Shown piece by piece: positions 51,301-63,700 of a stretch of DNA of 64,000 nucleotides. The translations under genes were made by a program, and so were the position numbers. Position 1 is the stretch's first letter. Every line of letters starts with the position of its first letter. Below the pieces are notes generated by a model. The model did no database searches, was not told the origin of the DNA, and saw nothing but the letters and a program-made list of their open reading frames with translations. The DNA comes from Mya arenaria. Its lineage: Eukaryota > Mollusca > Bivalvia > Myida > Myidae. The stretch is taken from positions 76,077,232-76,141,231 of the forward strand of contig NC_069126.1 in assembly GCF_026914265.1 (NCBI RefSeq), read 5' to 3'.

Positions 51301-54300
51301 CCCAACAACAGTGGAAACCGAAACAACCTCGGTCCTAACAACAGTCGCAACCGAAACGACCACGGCCGCAACAACAGTTGCAACCGAAACGACCACGGCC
51401 CCAACAAAAGTTGCAACCGAAACGACCTCGGCCCCAACAACAATGGAAACCGAAACGACCTCGGTCCTAACAACAGTCGCAACCGAAACGACCACGGCCG
51501 CCACAACAGTGGCAACCGAAACGACCTCGGCCCCAACAACAGTAGAAACCGAATCGACCTCGGCCCTAAAAACAGTCGCAACCGAAACGACCACGGCCGC
51601 AACAACAGTGGCAACCGAAACGACCACGGCCCCAACAAGAGTGGCAACCGAAATGACCCCGGCTCAAACAACAGTGGCAACCGAAACGACCTTGGCCCCA
51701 ACAACAGTGGCAACCGAAACGACCACGGCCCCAACAAAAGTGGCAACCGAAACGACCACGGCCGCTACAACAGTGGCAACCGAAACGACCACGGCCGCAA
51801 CAACAGTCGCAACCGAAACGACCACGGCCCCAACAACAGTGGCAACCGAAACGACCTCGGCCCCAACAACAGTGGCAACCGAAACGACCTCATCCCCAAC
51901 AACAGTCGCAACCGAAACGACCACGGCCCCAACAACAGTGGCAACCGAAACGACAACGGCCGCAACAACGGTGGCAACCGAAATGACCAAGGCCGCAACA
52001 ACAGTCGCAACCGAAAAGACCACGGCTCCAACAACAGTGGCATTCGAAACGACCCCGGCCCCAACAACAGTGGCAACCGAAACGACCTCGGCCCAAACAA
52101 CAGTCGCAACCGAAACGACGACGGCCCTAACATTAGTTGCAACCGAAACGACCACGGCCGCGACAACAGTGGCAACCGAAACGTCAACGGCCCCAACAAC
52201 AGTGGCAACCGAAACGACACCGGCCCCAACAACAGTCGCAACCGAAACGACCACGGCCCCAACAACAGTGGCAACCGAAACGACCACGGCCGCAACAACA
52301 GTGGCAACCGAATCGACCACGGCCGCAACAACAGTCGCAATCGAAACGACCACGGCCGCAACAACAGTCGCAACCGAAACGACCACGGCCCCAACAACAG
52401 TCGCAACCGAAACGACCACGGCCGCAAAAACAGTCGCAACCGAAACGACCACGGCCCCAACAACAGTGGCAACCGAAACGACCACGGCCGCAACAACAGT
52501 CGCAACAGAAACGACCACGGCCCCAACAACAGTCGCAACAGAAACGACCACGGCCGCAACAACAGTCGCAACCGAAACGACCAAGGATCCGACAACAGTG
52601 GCAACCGAAACGACCACGGCCCCAACAACAGTCGCAACCGAAACGACCTCGGCCCCAACAACAGTCGCAACCGAAGCGACCTCGGCCCCAACAACAGTCG
52701 CAACCGAAGCGACCACGGTGGCAACAACACTCGCAACCGAAACGACCTCGGCCCCAACCACAGTGGCAACCGAAACGACTACAGCCGAAACAACAGTGAC
52801 AACCGAAACGATCTCGGCCGCATCCACAGAGGCAACCGAAACGACCTTGGCCCCAACAACAGTGGCAACCGAAACGACCTCGGCCCCAACAAAAGTGGCA
52901 ACCGAAACGACCTCGGCCGCATCCACAGTGGCAACCGAAACGACCACGGCCCCAACAACAGTGGCAACCGAAACGACCACGGCCCCAACAAAAGTGGCAA
53001 CAGAAACGAACTCGGCCCCAACAACAGTGGAAACCGAAACGACCTCGGCCCCAACAACAGTGGCAACCGAAACGACCACGGCCGCAACAACAGTGGCAAC
53101 CGAAACGACCACGGCCGCAACAACAGTTGCAACCGAAACGACCACGGCCACAACAACAGTCGCAACCGAAACGACCACGGCCCCAACAACAGTGGCAACC
53201 GAAACGACCACGGCCGCAAAAACAGTGGCAACCGAAACGACCTTGGCCCCAACAACAGTGGCAACCGAAACGACCCCGGCCCCAACAACAGTGGCAACCG
53301 AAACGACGACGGCCCCAACAACAGTGGCAACCGAAACGACCTCGGCCCCAACAACAGTGGAAACCGAAACGACCTCGGCCCTAACAACAGTGGCAAAAAA
53401 AACGACCTCGGCCCCGACAACAGTCGCAACCGAAACGACCACGGCCCCAACAACAGTGGCAACCGAAACGACCACGGCCGCAACAACAGTGGCAACCGAA
53501 ACGACCACGGCCGCAACAACAGTGGCAACCGAAACGACCACGGCCGCAACAACAGTGGCAACCGAAACGACCTCGGCCCCAACAATAGTGGCAACCGAAA
53601 CGACTACAGCCGAAACCACAACGCCAATCGATGTAAACACGGCCGTTACATCATCGGCCACCGAAGCGACCACGGCCGAAACCACCGTTGAAACCGAAGC
53701 AACCACAACCGAAAAAACATCGATCGGGTCTACTGCAGCAACCGACGCGGTGACCACAACATCGATCGGGTATACTACAGCAACTGACGCGGCGACCACA
53801 ACATCGGCCGGTTCTACTGCAGCAACCGAATCGACCACAACATCGATCGTGTCTACTGCAGCAACCGACGCGGAGACAACAACATCGATCGGGTCTACAG
53901 CAGCAACAGACGCGGCGACCCCAACATCGATCGAGTCTACTGCAGCAATCGACGCGGCGACCACAACATCGGTCGGGTCTACTGCAGCAACCGACGCGGC
54001 GACCACAACATCGATCGGGTCTTCTGCAGCAACCGACGCGGCGACCGCAACATCGGACGCTTCTACTGCAGCAACCGATGCGACCACAACATCGATCGGG
54101 TCTACTGCAGCAACCGACGCGGAGACCACAACATCGGCCGCTTCTACTGCAGCAACCGATGCGACCACAACATCGATCGGGTCTACTGCAGCAACCGACG
54201 CGGCGACCACAACATCAATCGGGTCTACTACAATAACCGACGCGGCCACCACAACATCGATCGCGTCTACAGCAGCAACCGACGCGGCGACCACAACATC

Positions 54301-57300
54301 GATCGGGTCTACAGTAGCAACCGACGCGGCGACTACAACATCGATTGGGTCTACAACAGCAACCGACGCAACCGAAGCGGCGACCACAACATCGGCCGGT
54401 TCTACTGCAGCAACCGAAGCGACCGCAACATCGATCGGGTCTACTGCAGCAACCGACGCGGCGACCACAACATCGATCGTGTCTACTGCAGCAACCGACG
54501 CGGCGATCACAACATCGACCGGCTCTTCTGCAGCAAACGACGCGGCGACCACAACATCGATCGTGTCTACTGCAGCAACCGACGCGGCGATCACAACATC
54601 GACCGGGTCTTCTGCAGTAAACGACGCGGCGACCACAACATCGGTCGGTTCTACTGCAGCAACCCACGCGGCGACCACATCATCGGTCGGGTCTACTGCA
54701 GCAACCGACGCGGCGACCACAACATCGATCGGGTCTACTGCAGCAACCGACGCGGCGACCACAACATCGATCGGGTCTACTGCAGCAACCGACGCGGCGA
54801 CCACAACATCGATCGGTTCTTCTCCAATAACCGAAGCGGCGACCACAACATCAATCGGGTCTACTGCAGCAACCCACGCGGCGACCACAACATCGATCGG
54901 ATCTACAGCAGCAACCGACGCGGCGACCACAACATCGGTCGGGTCTACTACAGCAATCGACGCGGCGACCACAACATCGGTCGGGTCTACTGCAGTAACC
55001 GACGCGACCACAACATCGATCTGGTCTTCTACAATAACCGACGCGGCGACCACATCATCGGTCGGATCTACTGCAGTAACCGACGCGGCAACCACAACAT
55101 CGATCGGGTCTACAGTAGCAACCGACGCGGCGACCACAACATCGATCGGGTCTACTGCAGCAACCGACGCGGCGACCACAACATCGATCGGTTCTTCTCC
55201 AATAACCGAAGCGGCGACCACAACATCAATCGGGTCTACTGCAGCAACCGACGCGGCGACCACAACATCGATCGGATCTACAGCAGCAACCGACGCGGCG
55301 ACCACAGTATCGGTCGGGTCTATTGCAGCAATCGACGCGGCGACCACAACATCGGTCGGGTCTACTGCAGTAACCGACGCGACCACAACATCGATCTGGT
55401 CTTCTACAATAACCGACGCGGCGACCACATCATCGGTCGGATCTACTGCAGTAACCGACGCGGCAACCACACCATCGATCGGGTCTACAGTAGCAACCGA
55501 CGCGGCGACCACAACATCGATTGGGTCTGCAGTAGCAACCGACGCGGCGACCACAACATCGATTGGGTCTACAGCAGCAACCGACGCGGCGACCACAACA
55601 TCGATCGTGTCTACTGCAGCAACCGACGCGGCGATCACAACATCGACCGGGTCTACTGCAGCAAACGACGCGGCGACCACAACATCGGTCGGTTCTACTG
55701 CAGCAACCCACGCGGCGACCACATCATCGGTCGGGTCTACTGCAGCAACCGACGCGGCGACCACAACATCGGTCGGGTCTACTGCAGCAACCGACGCGGC
55801 GACCACAACATCGATCGGTTCTTCTCCAATAACCGAAGCGGCGACCACAACATCGATCGGATCTACAGCAGCAACCGACGCGGCGACCACAACATCGATC
55901 GGGTCTACTACAATAACCGACTCGGCCACCACAACATTGGTCGGGTCTACTGTAGCAACCGACGCGGCGAACACAACATCGATCGGGTCTACAGTAGCAA
56001 CCGACGCGGCGAACACAACATCGGCAGGTTCTACTGCAGCAACCGAAGCGACCACAACATCGATCGGGTCTACTGCTGCAACCGAAGCGGCGACCACAAC
56101 ATCGATCGGGTCTACTGCAGCAACCGACGCGGCGACCACAACATCGGTCGGGTCTACTGCAGCAACCGACGCGGCGACCACAACATCGGTCGGGCCTACT
56201 GCAGCAACCGACGCGGCGACCACAACATCGATCGGGTCTACTGAAGCAACCGAAGCGGCGACCACAACATCGGTCGGGTCTACTGCAGCAACCGACGCGG
56301 CGACCACAACATCGGTCGGTTCTACTGCAGCAACCGACGCGTCGACCACAACATCGGTCGGGTCTACTGCAGCAACCGACGCGGCGACCACAACATCGGT
56401 CGGGTCTACTGCAGCAACCGACGCGGCGACCACAACATCGATCGGGTCTACTGCAGCAACCGACGCGGAGACCACAACATCGATCGGGTCTACTGCAGCA
56501 ACCCACGCGGAGACCACAACATCGATCGGGTCTACTGCAGCAACCCACGCGGCGACCACAACATCGATCGGGTCTACTGCAGCAACTGACCCGGCGACCA
56601 CAACATCGATCGGGTCTACTGCAGCAACTGACCCGGCGACCACAAAATCGATCGGGTCTACTGCAGCAACCGACGCGGCGACCACAACATCGATCGGGTC
56701 TACTGCAGCAACCGAAACAACAACCTCTTCTGCCGGCTCTGCATCGCCAACGGATTTAACCACAACTTTAGCCGGATCTTTTAAAACCTTTACTCCTACC
56801 ACCGAAGTAATAACTACCGCGTCCTGTGGTTTCGGAAATCAAAACGTCGGGTGCCCATGTCCTGTTGGCTTTTATAGACAACAGCAAAATTGCACAGGTG
56901 AGACTAACTTCCTTCACTTTAAACATTGTTTTTCGTAAGATCAGGACATTTTCATTGGAAAATGAATTTTTAACTAAAGGCGTTATACAGGTTTTTTAAA
57001 TATATTTTACCGTCTAAACTCGCTACGTTGAGTTCTGTTATCTCTATGTTCAGGTTATGTCCAACGGTTTTCTTCTTTTTTTTCGGTTTTATTAAACTCT
57101 TTATATATTTCTGTTATATCAAATGGTCGTTGTCCTGGAAGAGGTGCAAACGACTTCGAAATAGTGAGTTTTGACTGTAGTTGATCTTTGTAGTGTGATT
57201 TGGTTTTTTCAGCATGTGTAGGTAATAAGTATGGTGATAACTGCTCTTTGTCCTGTGACTGCGAGAATTCACACGCGGCCGTTGATATCCAAGCATGTAA

Positions 57301-57793
57301 CCATGTGACCGGAATTTGTGAATGCAACTCTAAGTGGACTGGTCACCGGTGCCAGTTTGACGTAAATGAATGCATTACGGGAGCCAATAACTGCAGTTCC
57401 GAGAATAAGATTTGCAACAATATCATTGGTGGATTCGAATGCTCATTTGAGGACAAAAGCGGTTATTGTGCCGTGCCACCAGGTAAGATGCTTCATAATT
57501 TTAGTAGAATGAATTTTGAGACCGATATAATAGTAAAGATGTCTGCCTTTCACCCAATTGGTAGTGAGTTCTAGTCCAAGCTCAGATGCGATCCCATGCT
57601 CCCTCGAATGACCGAAGAAGCTGTCTCGAGCGTGGCTTTTAAAATTTGCAAAAAAACAACTAAACTTCACTGTAAAGTGAGTTTTTTAAAGAGTCATGTC
57701 ATTATATTAAATGTTATTTAGCATAAACATCCATTTCAAACAACCTCAAGCTTCCTTTTATATTTTCAGAAGCAGCTTCAAATAATAAAGACG
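36326..57793 (+). CDS. Giant secreted mucin-like Thr-rich repeat protein with EGF-like domain (3' end not found)
   Basis: The start is the ATG at 36326, with an in-frame TAG 15 nt upstream. Residues 1-28 form a signal-peptide-like stretch (MMRHTTIYITILAAVLHVHI...). From about 36480 to 53640 roughly 520 copies of an 11-residue unit, consensus TETTTAPTTVA, follow; at 53716-56712 about 70 copies of a 14-residue unit, consensus SIGSTAATDAATTT. Then come a unique tail with four cysteines (CGFGNQNVGCPCPVGFY...C) and a GTGAGA donor at 56898. Exon 57213-57482 (phase 1-1) encodes a laminin/EGF-like segment (YGDNCSLSCDCEN..CECNSK) and a calcium-type EGF motif (DVNECITGANNCSSENKICN). Microexon 57770-57793 (phase 1-1) adds EAASNNKD. 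The total so far is about 6,950 residues. Thr/Ser/Pro/Ala content predicts dense O-glycosylation and a mucus- or matrix-forming secreted or membrane product. Single-base changes at 42510-42512 and 49613-49617 break and then restore the frame. Further 3' exons (membrane anchor or stop) were not recognised. Confidence 0.8.
42510..42512 (+). other. Apparent one-base deletion (frame break 1) in the mucin-like array
   Basis: Here the text is 'acgacccgacccc', while the paralogous block near 37515 has 'acgaccccgacccc'. The loss of one C in a run puts the upstream reading into a frame that stops at 42592. The repeat phase continues intact in the next frame. Confidence 0.85.
49613..49617 (+). other. 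Apparent one-base insertion (frame break 2) in the mucin-like array
   Basis: 'ctcggcccccaacaacaaag' has five C, while the near-identical block at about 49940 has four. This +1 returns the repeat to the same frame as the start codon, so the two changes compensate over 7.1 kb. Confidence 0.85.
53716..56712 (+). repeat. 42-bp coding repeat array (14-residue unit, ~70 copies)
   Basis: The unit reads ATCGGGTCTACTGCAGCAAC followed by 'cgacgcggcgaccacaacat' and 'cg'. Variation includes ATC/GTC (Ile/Val), GAC/GAA/CAC and unit losses of one codon. Larger blocks repeat too (for example the Trp-containing 'tcgatctggtcttctacaat' at about 55016 and 55391). Reverse frames are also open. Confidence 0.95.
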
Positions 57794-58489
57794 GTGAGTG
57801 ATTGTCTTTCAGTGTGTAATTTTAACTAGATGACTATATCTTTATTACACTGATATTGTTATTTCGTCCTTCATGTTTAATGGTTATGAGTTTTTCTTAC
57901 ACGTGTACACAGCGTGAATTAATCAATTGAAAATAAGGCCATGCGATCTCTTTCCGAGATGTTCTAGGTAATCTGTGCTTAACACTGATGGAGCAAATCA
58001 TATCACCACAAATGTGAACGGCCACAGCGAAATTGACTCATCAAAGCGCATGTTTGCGGTATTTTCTTTCTTAACGGTAATCGAATAAAAATACTAGCCC
58101 ATCGTACGCCATTTGATTCCAGCTTTCATGTGGAATGATGTATGTCACTCTTGGTGTTGTACTTCTTGAGAACTTGGAATCGGCAATGGAGACGACCACA
58201 CATTTTGCAGAACTTGCGAAAACAATTACTAAGCGGCTATTTGTAAATGGTTCTCTACAAAAAACATATCTTAAAAATGTTTGCAATGCGTAAATAATCT
58301 TTTTAAAGGAAACCGTAAAACAATGAAAATTATGCGAACGGCCACAATCGGAAATTTAACGCAAACCAAATGTTCAACCAGGTTTTCATCGAAAGAGAAT
58401 GATGTATTTCGTTGGGCGGGCGGTGTGGTAGTCGGATTGGCGAGCGATCGTCAAACTAGGGATTTCCAGGAAATAACATTAGTTTTGTT
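57794..58489. other. Downstream intron of the mucin-like gene, no exon recognised
   Basis: After the GTGAGT donor at 57794 the next exon must start in the split-codon phase (two bases). No convincing acceptor-plus-coding stretch was identified here. Confidence 0.35.
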
Positions 58490-59075
58490 CATCTTATGGA
58501 CACTAAACTTGGTGCATAGTAAGAATTTGTGGAGAGCTCGCTTGGGAATACTATTTGGTACGTTCAGTCAAAGGTCAAGGTCACAGTTACTAAATAAAGA
58601 TATTTCGTTGCCAGCGAATAACTACAATTGTGTTCATCATTAGAACTTTGGTTCACCGGCGATAAATTTGAGTTTTGTTCATTATATGGACATCAAACTT
58701 GGTGTATAGTATAAACAAGTAGAGAGCTCGCTTGGAATTGCTTTTGGCTTCGCTCCGTCAAAAGTCAAGGTCACCGTTCCTAAATAGTATAAATATAGAA
58801 ATTTCGTGACAACAATTTCTTTCATCATATGGATACAAAACTCGGTGAAAATTAAGAACATTTTGAGAGATCGCTTGGGATTGCTTTTAGGTTGTCGGTT
58901 CCGTCAAATGTTAAGGTATACGCTACTAAAAACTTACATTTGGTATTGAATAATTTTAGTTAGGTTTGACATTTAGTGACCAAACTTTGTATATAGGAAG
59001 AGTTTATGGCGACCTTTCATGGGAGTGCGTGTGGGGCCCTAAGGACAAGGTCATTGTTACTACAAATAGAACCAG
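58490..59075 (+). repeat. Tandem copies of the dispersed GTCAAGGTCAC repeat
   Basis: Three to four diverged units of about 150-200 bp contain 'catatggacacaaaacttgg'-like text, 'gagagctcgcttgggaat', 'cgtcaaaggtcaaggtca' and 'gttactaaataaagatattt'. They match the unit at 1523-1745. Confidence 0.7.
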
Positions 59076-59215
59076 TGCTTTGGTTGGACAGCGCGATCGA
59101 CAACACGCCGATTTGTATTAGAAATAATTTCACAAATGATATAATAAGTGCCTGTCAAAAGCAATAAAAAGTAAAAACAAACACAATCCCATGAAAGGTC
59201 TCCATAAACTCTTCT

Positions 59216-60446
59216 TAGGCCACAACAAATTGATCATTTGTTCGTCGGATTTGCCGCACCTAAAATTCGAAAAACGAAAAAAAAATAAAAAAAACTTTTT
59301 TTTTTTGCGCCCGCACATACTTTTTGGCCGCGCATATTATTATTTTTTTTACTTGTGAATTTCCTCTATTTTCTGAAGTTTTTTTACTTAAAATTTAAAC
59401 CTGCAACGTCGAATTCGCCCTTTTTTGAAGGTATTTCCATGCTTTCATTCCCCGCGAGCAAACTTTCCTCGTGTCAGGACAAAATCAGGTCCGGGTTACC
59501 GCAAAACAGCCGATATTTGTTGACAGTCTTTTTTGTCCGGAATATTTTGCAGGACGCACCGTTGTTATTTATTTCCGGTATAAATTTGCAGGATACTTTC
59601 AGTTTTCGTAAATGTAAAATACACATTTTAATTGAACATCAGTGTCATAGTCAATGGATTATAGTCTTCAGTAAACAACAACAGTTTCACAGCGTCGAAG
59701 ACAATAATTATTTATGTGTGTTTTAAGTAATTCATTGTTTTGTACTCAAAATTTAGTGTTAAATAATAACTAAATCAGATTTTGAGTGCAAAACTTATAT
59801 TAAAATACACGGACACTCGACTTACAACAAATGAACATGTTTCCGTGAGTTATTTTTTAAATTCTAAAATGCATTTCTCTGAGTTTTTAATTCTCAATGT
59901 CAAAGTCACTACAACCTTATCATTTGCTTCAAGAAGTTCAAATATAGACCTGACCCAATTTTTGGAAATGCTCAAATGATGAATTACTCTTACCAGTCTA
60001 AAAAAATATTTTGTGATAGTATTAAGTTACGGGATGAATACAATAGTTTTCTTTTTGGTCTTCGAATAATTGCACGTTACTATGAGGAATGTTGTCTTTA
60101 CAATATATCCATGCTTAAATTGAAGTTAATAGTAAAGCACTGGATCTTATTGCCATTTTTTTATATATTGAGACAGATTTTCATGTGATACAATCAAAAC
60201 CTTTTAATTTATATTTAAACTAAGAACCTATGTTTGCAATTAAAATTAAGCATTTCTTGACATATTGCATGATATATTTGGTAAGAAATAAACTTTTTAT
60301 ATATTTTTTTTTAATTTTTCGCCTTGCGCTCGCCTCTGAATTGCCTGAAATTTTAAAAAAAAGTATTTTAAATTTTTTTTCGCTCGCTCGCTCCTACTTT
60401 TTTTGGGCAAAATCCGTAGAACAAATGATCAGTTTGTTGTGGCCTT
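59216..60446. mobile_element. TIR element (~1.23 kb), AGGCCACAACAAA ends
   Basis: The left end 'taggccacaacaaattgatc' followed by 'atttgttc' recurs inverted at 60417-60446 ('agaacaaatgatcagtttgt' followed by 'tgtggcctta'). Sub-terminal A-rich and 'gcgctcgc' / 'gcgcccgc' segments are also roughly inverted. Internal ORFs (123 and 83 codons) show no transposase motif, so it is presumed non-autonomous. Both sides are flanked by pieces of the GTCAAGGTCAC repeat, suggesting insertion into an older repeat cluster. Confidence 0.7.
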
Positions 60447-60504
60447 ACATACTAATTTTGGTCGCAATTTGTCAAGCCTAAATAAAGTTAACTAAGTAAC
60501 TAAA

Positions 60505-60770
60505 CCGCTTTTCTATTTTAGTAACAATGACCTTGAACCTAGGGGCCCTAAACGCAATCCCATGAAAGGTCTCTATAAATTCTTTCTCTATAAAAAGTTT
60601 GATTTCAATATGTCAAACCTAACTAAAGGTCTATAGTTTCAACCATTTTTCTTATGTTAGTAACAGTGACCTTGAACTTGACCATAGGCACCTCAAACGC
60701 AATTCATTATAAGGTTTCCTTATACCCTTCCTATTTACCAAGTGTGGTCACTATAATAGTACATGTATGT
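60505..60770 (-). repeat. Inverted copies of the dispersed GTCAAGGTCAC repeat
   Basis: 'agtaacaatgaccttgaacc' and 'agtaacagtgaccttgaact', about 145 bp apart, with 'caatcccatgaaaggtctct' and 'atgtcaaacctaactaaa' between them. This is two units in the opposite orientation to those at 58490-59075. Confidence 0.65.
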
Positions 60771-63700
60771 AAAACCTAACCTAAATAGACTGTGAGGGGA
60801 AAAGGGTCCTCCCCAGGGGTAATTTTGTAGACCATGATTTTATGAAAGTGTTTCATCTTACAAACATTTTAAGACATGCTTCCGTCTTGGCCGTTGTGGC
60901 GTTTGGAAACTACAGCATTTTAAAGTTGATTTACAAATAATATTCACTTTTCGAACTTGTAAAATACTGTCGTTTTATAAAAGAAAAAGTGTAGAAAACT
61001 GTTTTAATTCAATAATATATGACGTAATAGTTTTTCAGCTAAAAGCAAAGATGTTTCATGACTCACTATACTGTAATTTACGTTACTTCAAAACTCGCAA
61101 TATTTTATGACGAAAAACAAGCATCAAAATAATCTGCATCGATTTGATGAGAAATCTTTAATTAGACATTAAACTTCAGACAGTACTGATGAATAAGACA
61201 TAATGTCAAGTAAAACTTTCACATTTATATTACGTTACATCATCAGAAAAGTATGTTGGCTGTTTATACATATTCAACAAATATTGCCTGCAATAAGCAT
61301 TAATTGTCATTTTGCAATCCTATCTATGCAGTGATCCTTGTTTATGGCACAAATTCAAATTGCAAATATTATTCAGAAAACAATCACATTTTCTGATAAA
61401 TGTGCATGAAGAATACGCTACTTTGTAAAACAATACGTTACAAACATTTTCTAAAGTAAACAGGACTAGATTTATTAACTTCACACTTTACATCACATTT
61501 TTAATCTGTTATGCAAGTTAAATTGCAAAAACAAGATGAACAACCTTTTTAAATATAAATTAAGTTATATGACAAAAATACTAATCTGCATTATACAATA
61601 CTCTTCTCCAATTTCAATTACATGACTTTACATTTTGACTTGATAAGTCATAATATACCACCCCTAGACATTTTATGTTGATGGACTAGAAATATCAATT
61701 ACTGTTTTTAAATGGGAAAAATATTGAATCTGTCAATTGTAGTTCACGCTACCAGTGTTAACAAGAATATCCATGCAACGGGACTATTTAATTATAATTG
61801 TACACACTATGTTACAAATCACAGTCTAGAAATTTGCTGTACACCCTCGTGTGTTCCTTTACATGTAGTTATCTTACATGATAACATTAAAACAACTTGA
61901 CATTTGTTAACATTACGTGTCATATACGTGACAAACTGTAATGCTCATACATCTTACCAATTTTGCATAATTTACATAAAAAAAATCTCTACACGTTTTT
62001 AGAATCATACATTATAGTTAAATTTGGAAAAAAACATTCTGCAATCAATGAAGTCAAGCACATTGTAACCTCATTCATTGATCGTAATACTTTTAAAGAT
62101 GTACTCTAACTCCCAAATATGATTTACCACACATAATACAAATGTTTTAATAAACCAAAAAGGATAAATAAATGTTGAAAACTATTGTTCTTATGGAGAT
62201 TGCGGAGTGTAATTTGAAATGAAGGTGCAGACAACACGGTGTTTCTACATTATGAGACGAAAATAGATCACAGTAAATCTTTAGTACTCACCAATCCCAG
62301 AAAACTGCATGTTAAGATATTAAATACACTGTTACAATCTTGTTATCAGTAAATACTATTTTCCAAAAATGCATTATTGCGTAAGTTACAAAAGAAAAGG
62401 GTTTTCACTCAAAATCTATGTCTGTTATACATGTGTTTGTATTGATTTTGAATAAGAGTGTCACGATAACCGATATGCTCGTAATATAGCATCATCCTGC
62501 TCTAGTTTGTATCAGCTTCATCATCAAATACGATGTCAGTCATATTATCAAGCTCCACTTCCTTATCGCCCTTTTCCGAGTCACTGTAATTTTCTTCTTC
62601 CCTAGTAAACACACTAATTTCTTGTGAATGAATCTTACCACATGTCCACACGTTTTCGATAATACTTCCAACCACTTAAATTCTTATTTCAAAGTCGTAG
62701 TGGGTAATTTGCATGGGCGTTTTGCCACACGTACAGTTGGTAGTTGACCTGCTGATCATGCATTTTAAGGGGTGCTCTATAACTCATGTTGATACTGTTA
62801 TACGAGTCTAGAGAGAAACCTTGAGAACCTAGGTTCTTTTTTGCAGAATATGTCATATCTCAATTTGTTCATTTGTGTATATTTTGGATTACCATTCAGC
62901 AGACACAGAGTTTAGACAGTGAAGCCATTTGGAATTGGCAATACTCCTTTTCTAGGATTTAAAGGGGCGCCATTGTTGTATCACACCTTGTGAAGCTATG
63001 AATGGCTTATATTACTGAACAATATCTTCTTCTTTGTATTGACCCATTTCATTTCCGAAGAAAAATCGCCGCTTGTTACCTACACCAGTATGAAAAAAAC
63101 TGAAATACCTCGCATAAACCACTAGGGCTCTGGAGATCTAAAAATGAACGTTTTTATGTCTGCCTCTTGTTAGGATGAAAATTATGCCTCCTTATGAAAT
63201 ATTTGAACATTGGCATCTTCATGACTTGTAAGATTTTAACATATTTCTCTTAGAACAACAGGGTCTCAAAACTTTTCTGGAAAAACGTCAATTTTACACT
63301 GGTCGAAAAGTAAACATGACATTTAGGTTACTAGTATGTCATTGTTGCCCATAAAAACCATCCATCCGTAGGAGTTCTTGTTACGGGGCCAGATATCAAG
63401 AATGTTGGCGCAGTTCTTTTTTTGCATTCAACTCCTTGAATAAATCAAGGTAACCAACCAGCTTTTCGAATGTATCAGGTACTCATGGTAGGCTTTGAAG
63501 TGTTGCATTGCCGACAAATATATGAACAACATCCCCACATGGTTTTAAAAGGCATTATATCAGCATTTGCTAAGGACCATGAAACTTAACCATAGGAAAA
63601 GGGCAGTTTTGTTTACAATTAGATTGTTAATGAACTCATCCATAGTTGCCTGGCCGGTTCCATGGGCACAAATTTAAATCTAATTTATCTTACAAAATTA

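Larger units (their letters stand above)
36480..53640 (+). repeat. 33-bp coding repeat array (11-residue mucin unit, ~520 copies)
   Basis: The unit reads GTGGCAACCGAAACGACCAC followed by 'ggccccaacaaca'. Common variation is GTG/GTC (synonymous Val), ACG/TCG (Thr/Ser), CCA/GCA (Pro/Ala) and GAA/AAA. A few units have 12 codons ('acattagttgcaacc', adding Leu; near 39285, 40739, 45330). Larger duplications are visible: GCCGTAACAA at 45751, 47467 and 49183 (1,716 bp = 52 units), and TAACAACCGA at 37011 and 42000 (4,989 bp = 151 units plus two extra codons). All six frames are stop-free. Confidence 0.97.

Noticed and set aside
62500..62620. Acidic minus-strand stretch reminiscent of a piggyBac-type transposase N-terminus
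   Set aside because: Ends at a stop at once, and no DDE-type core was recognised in neighbouring frames.
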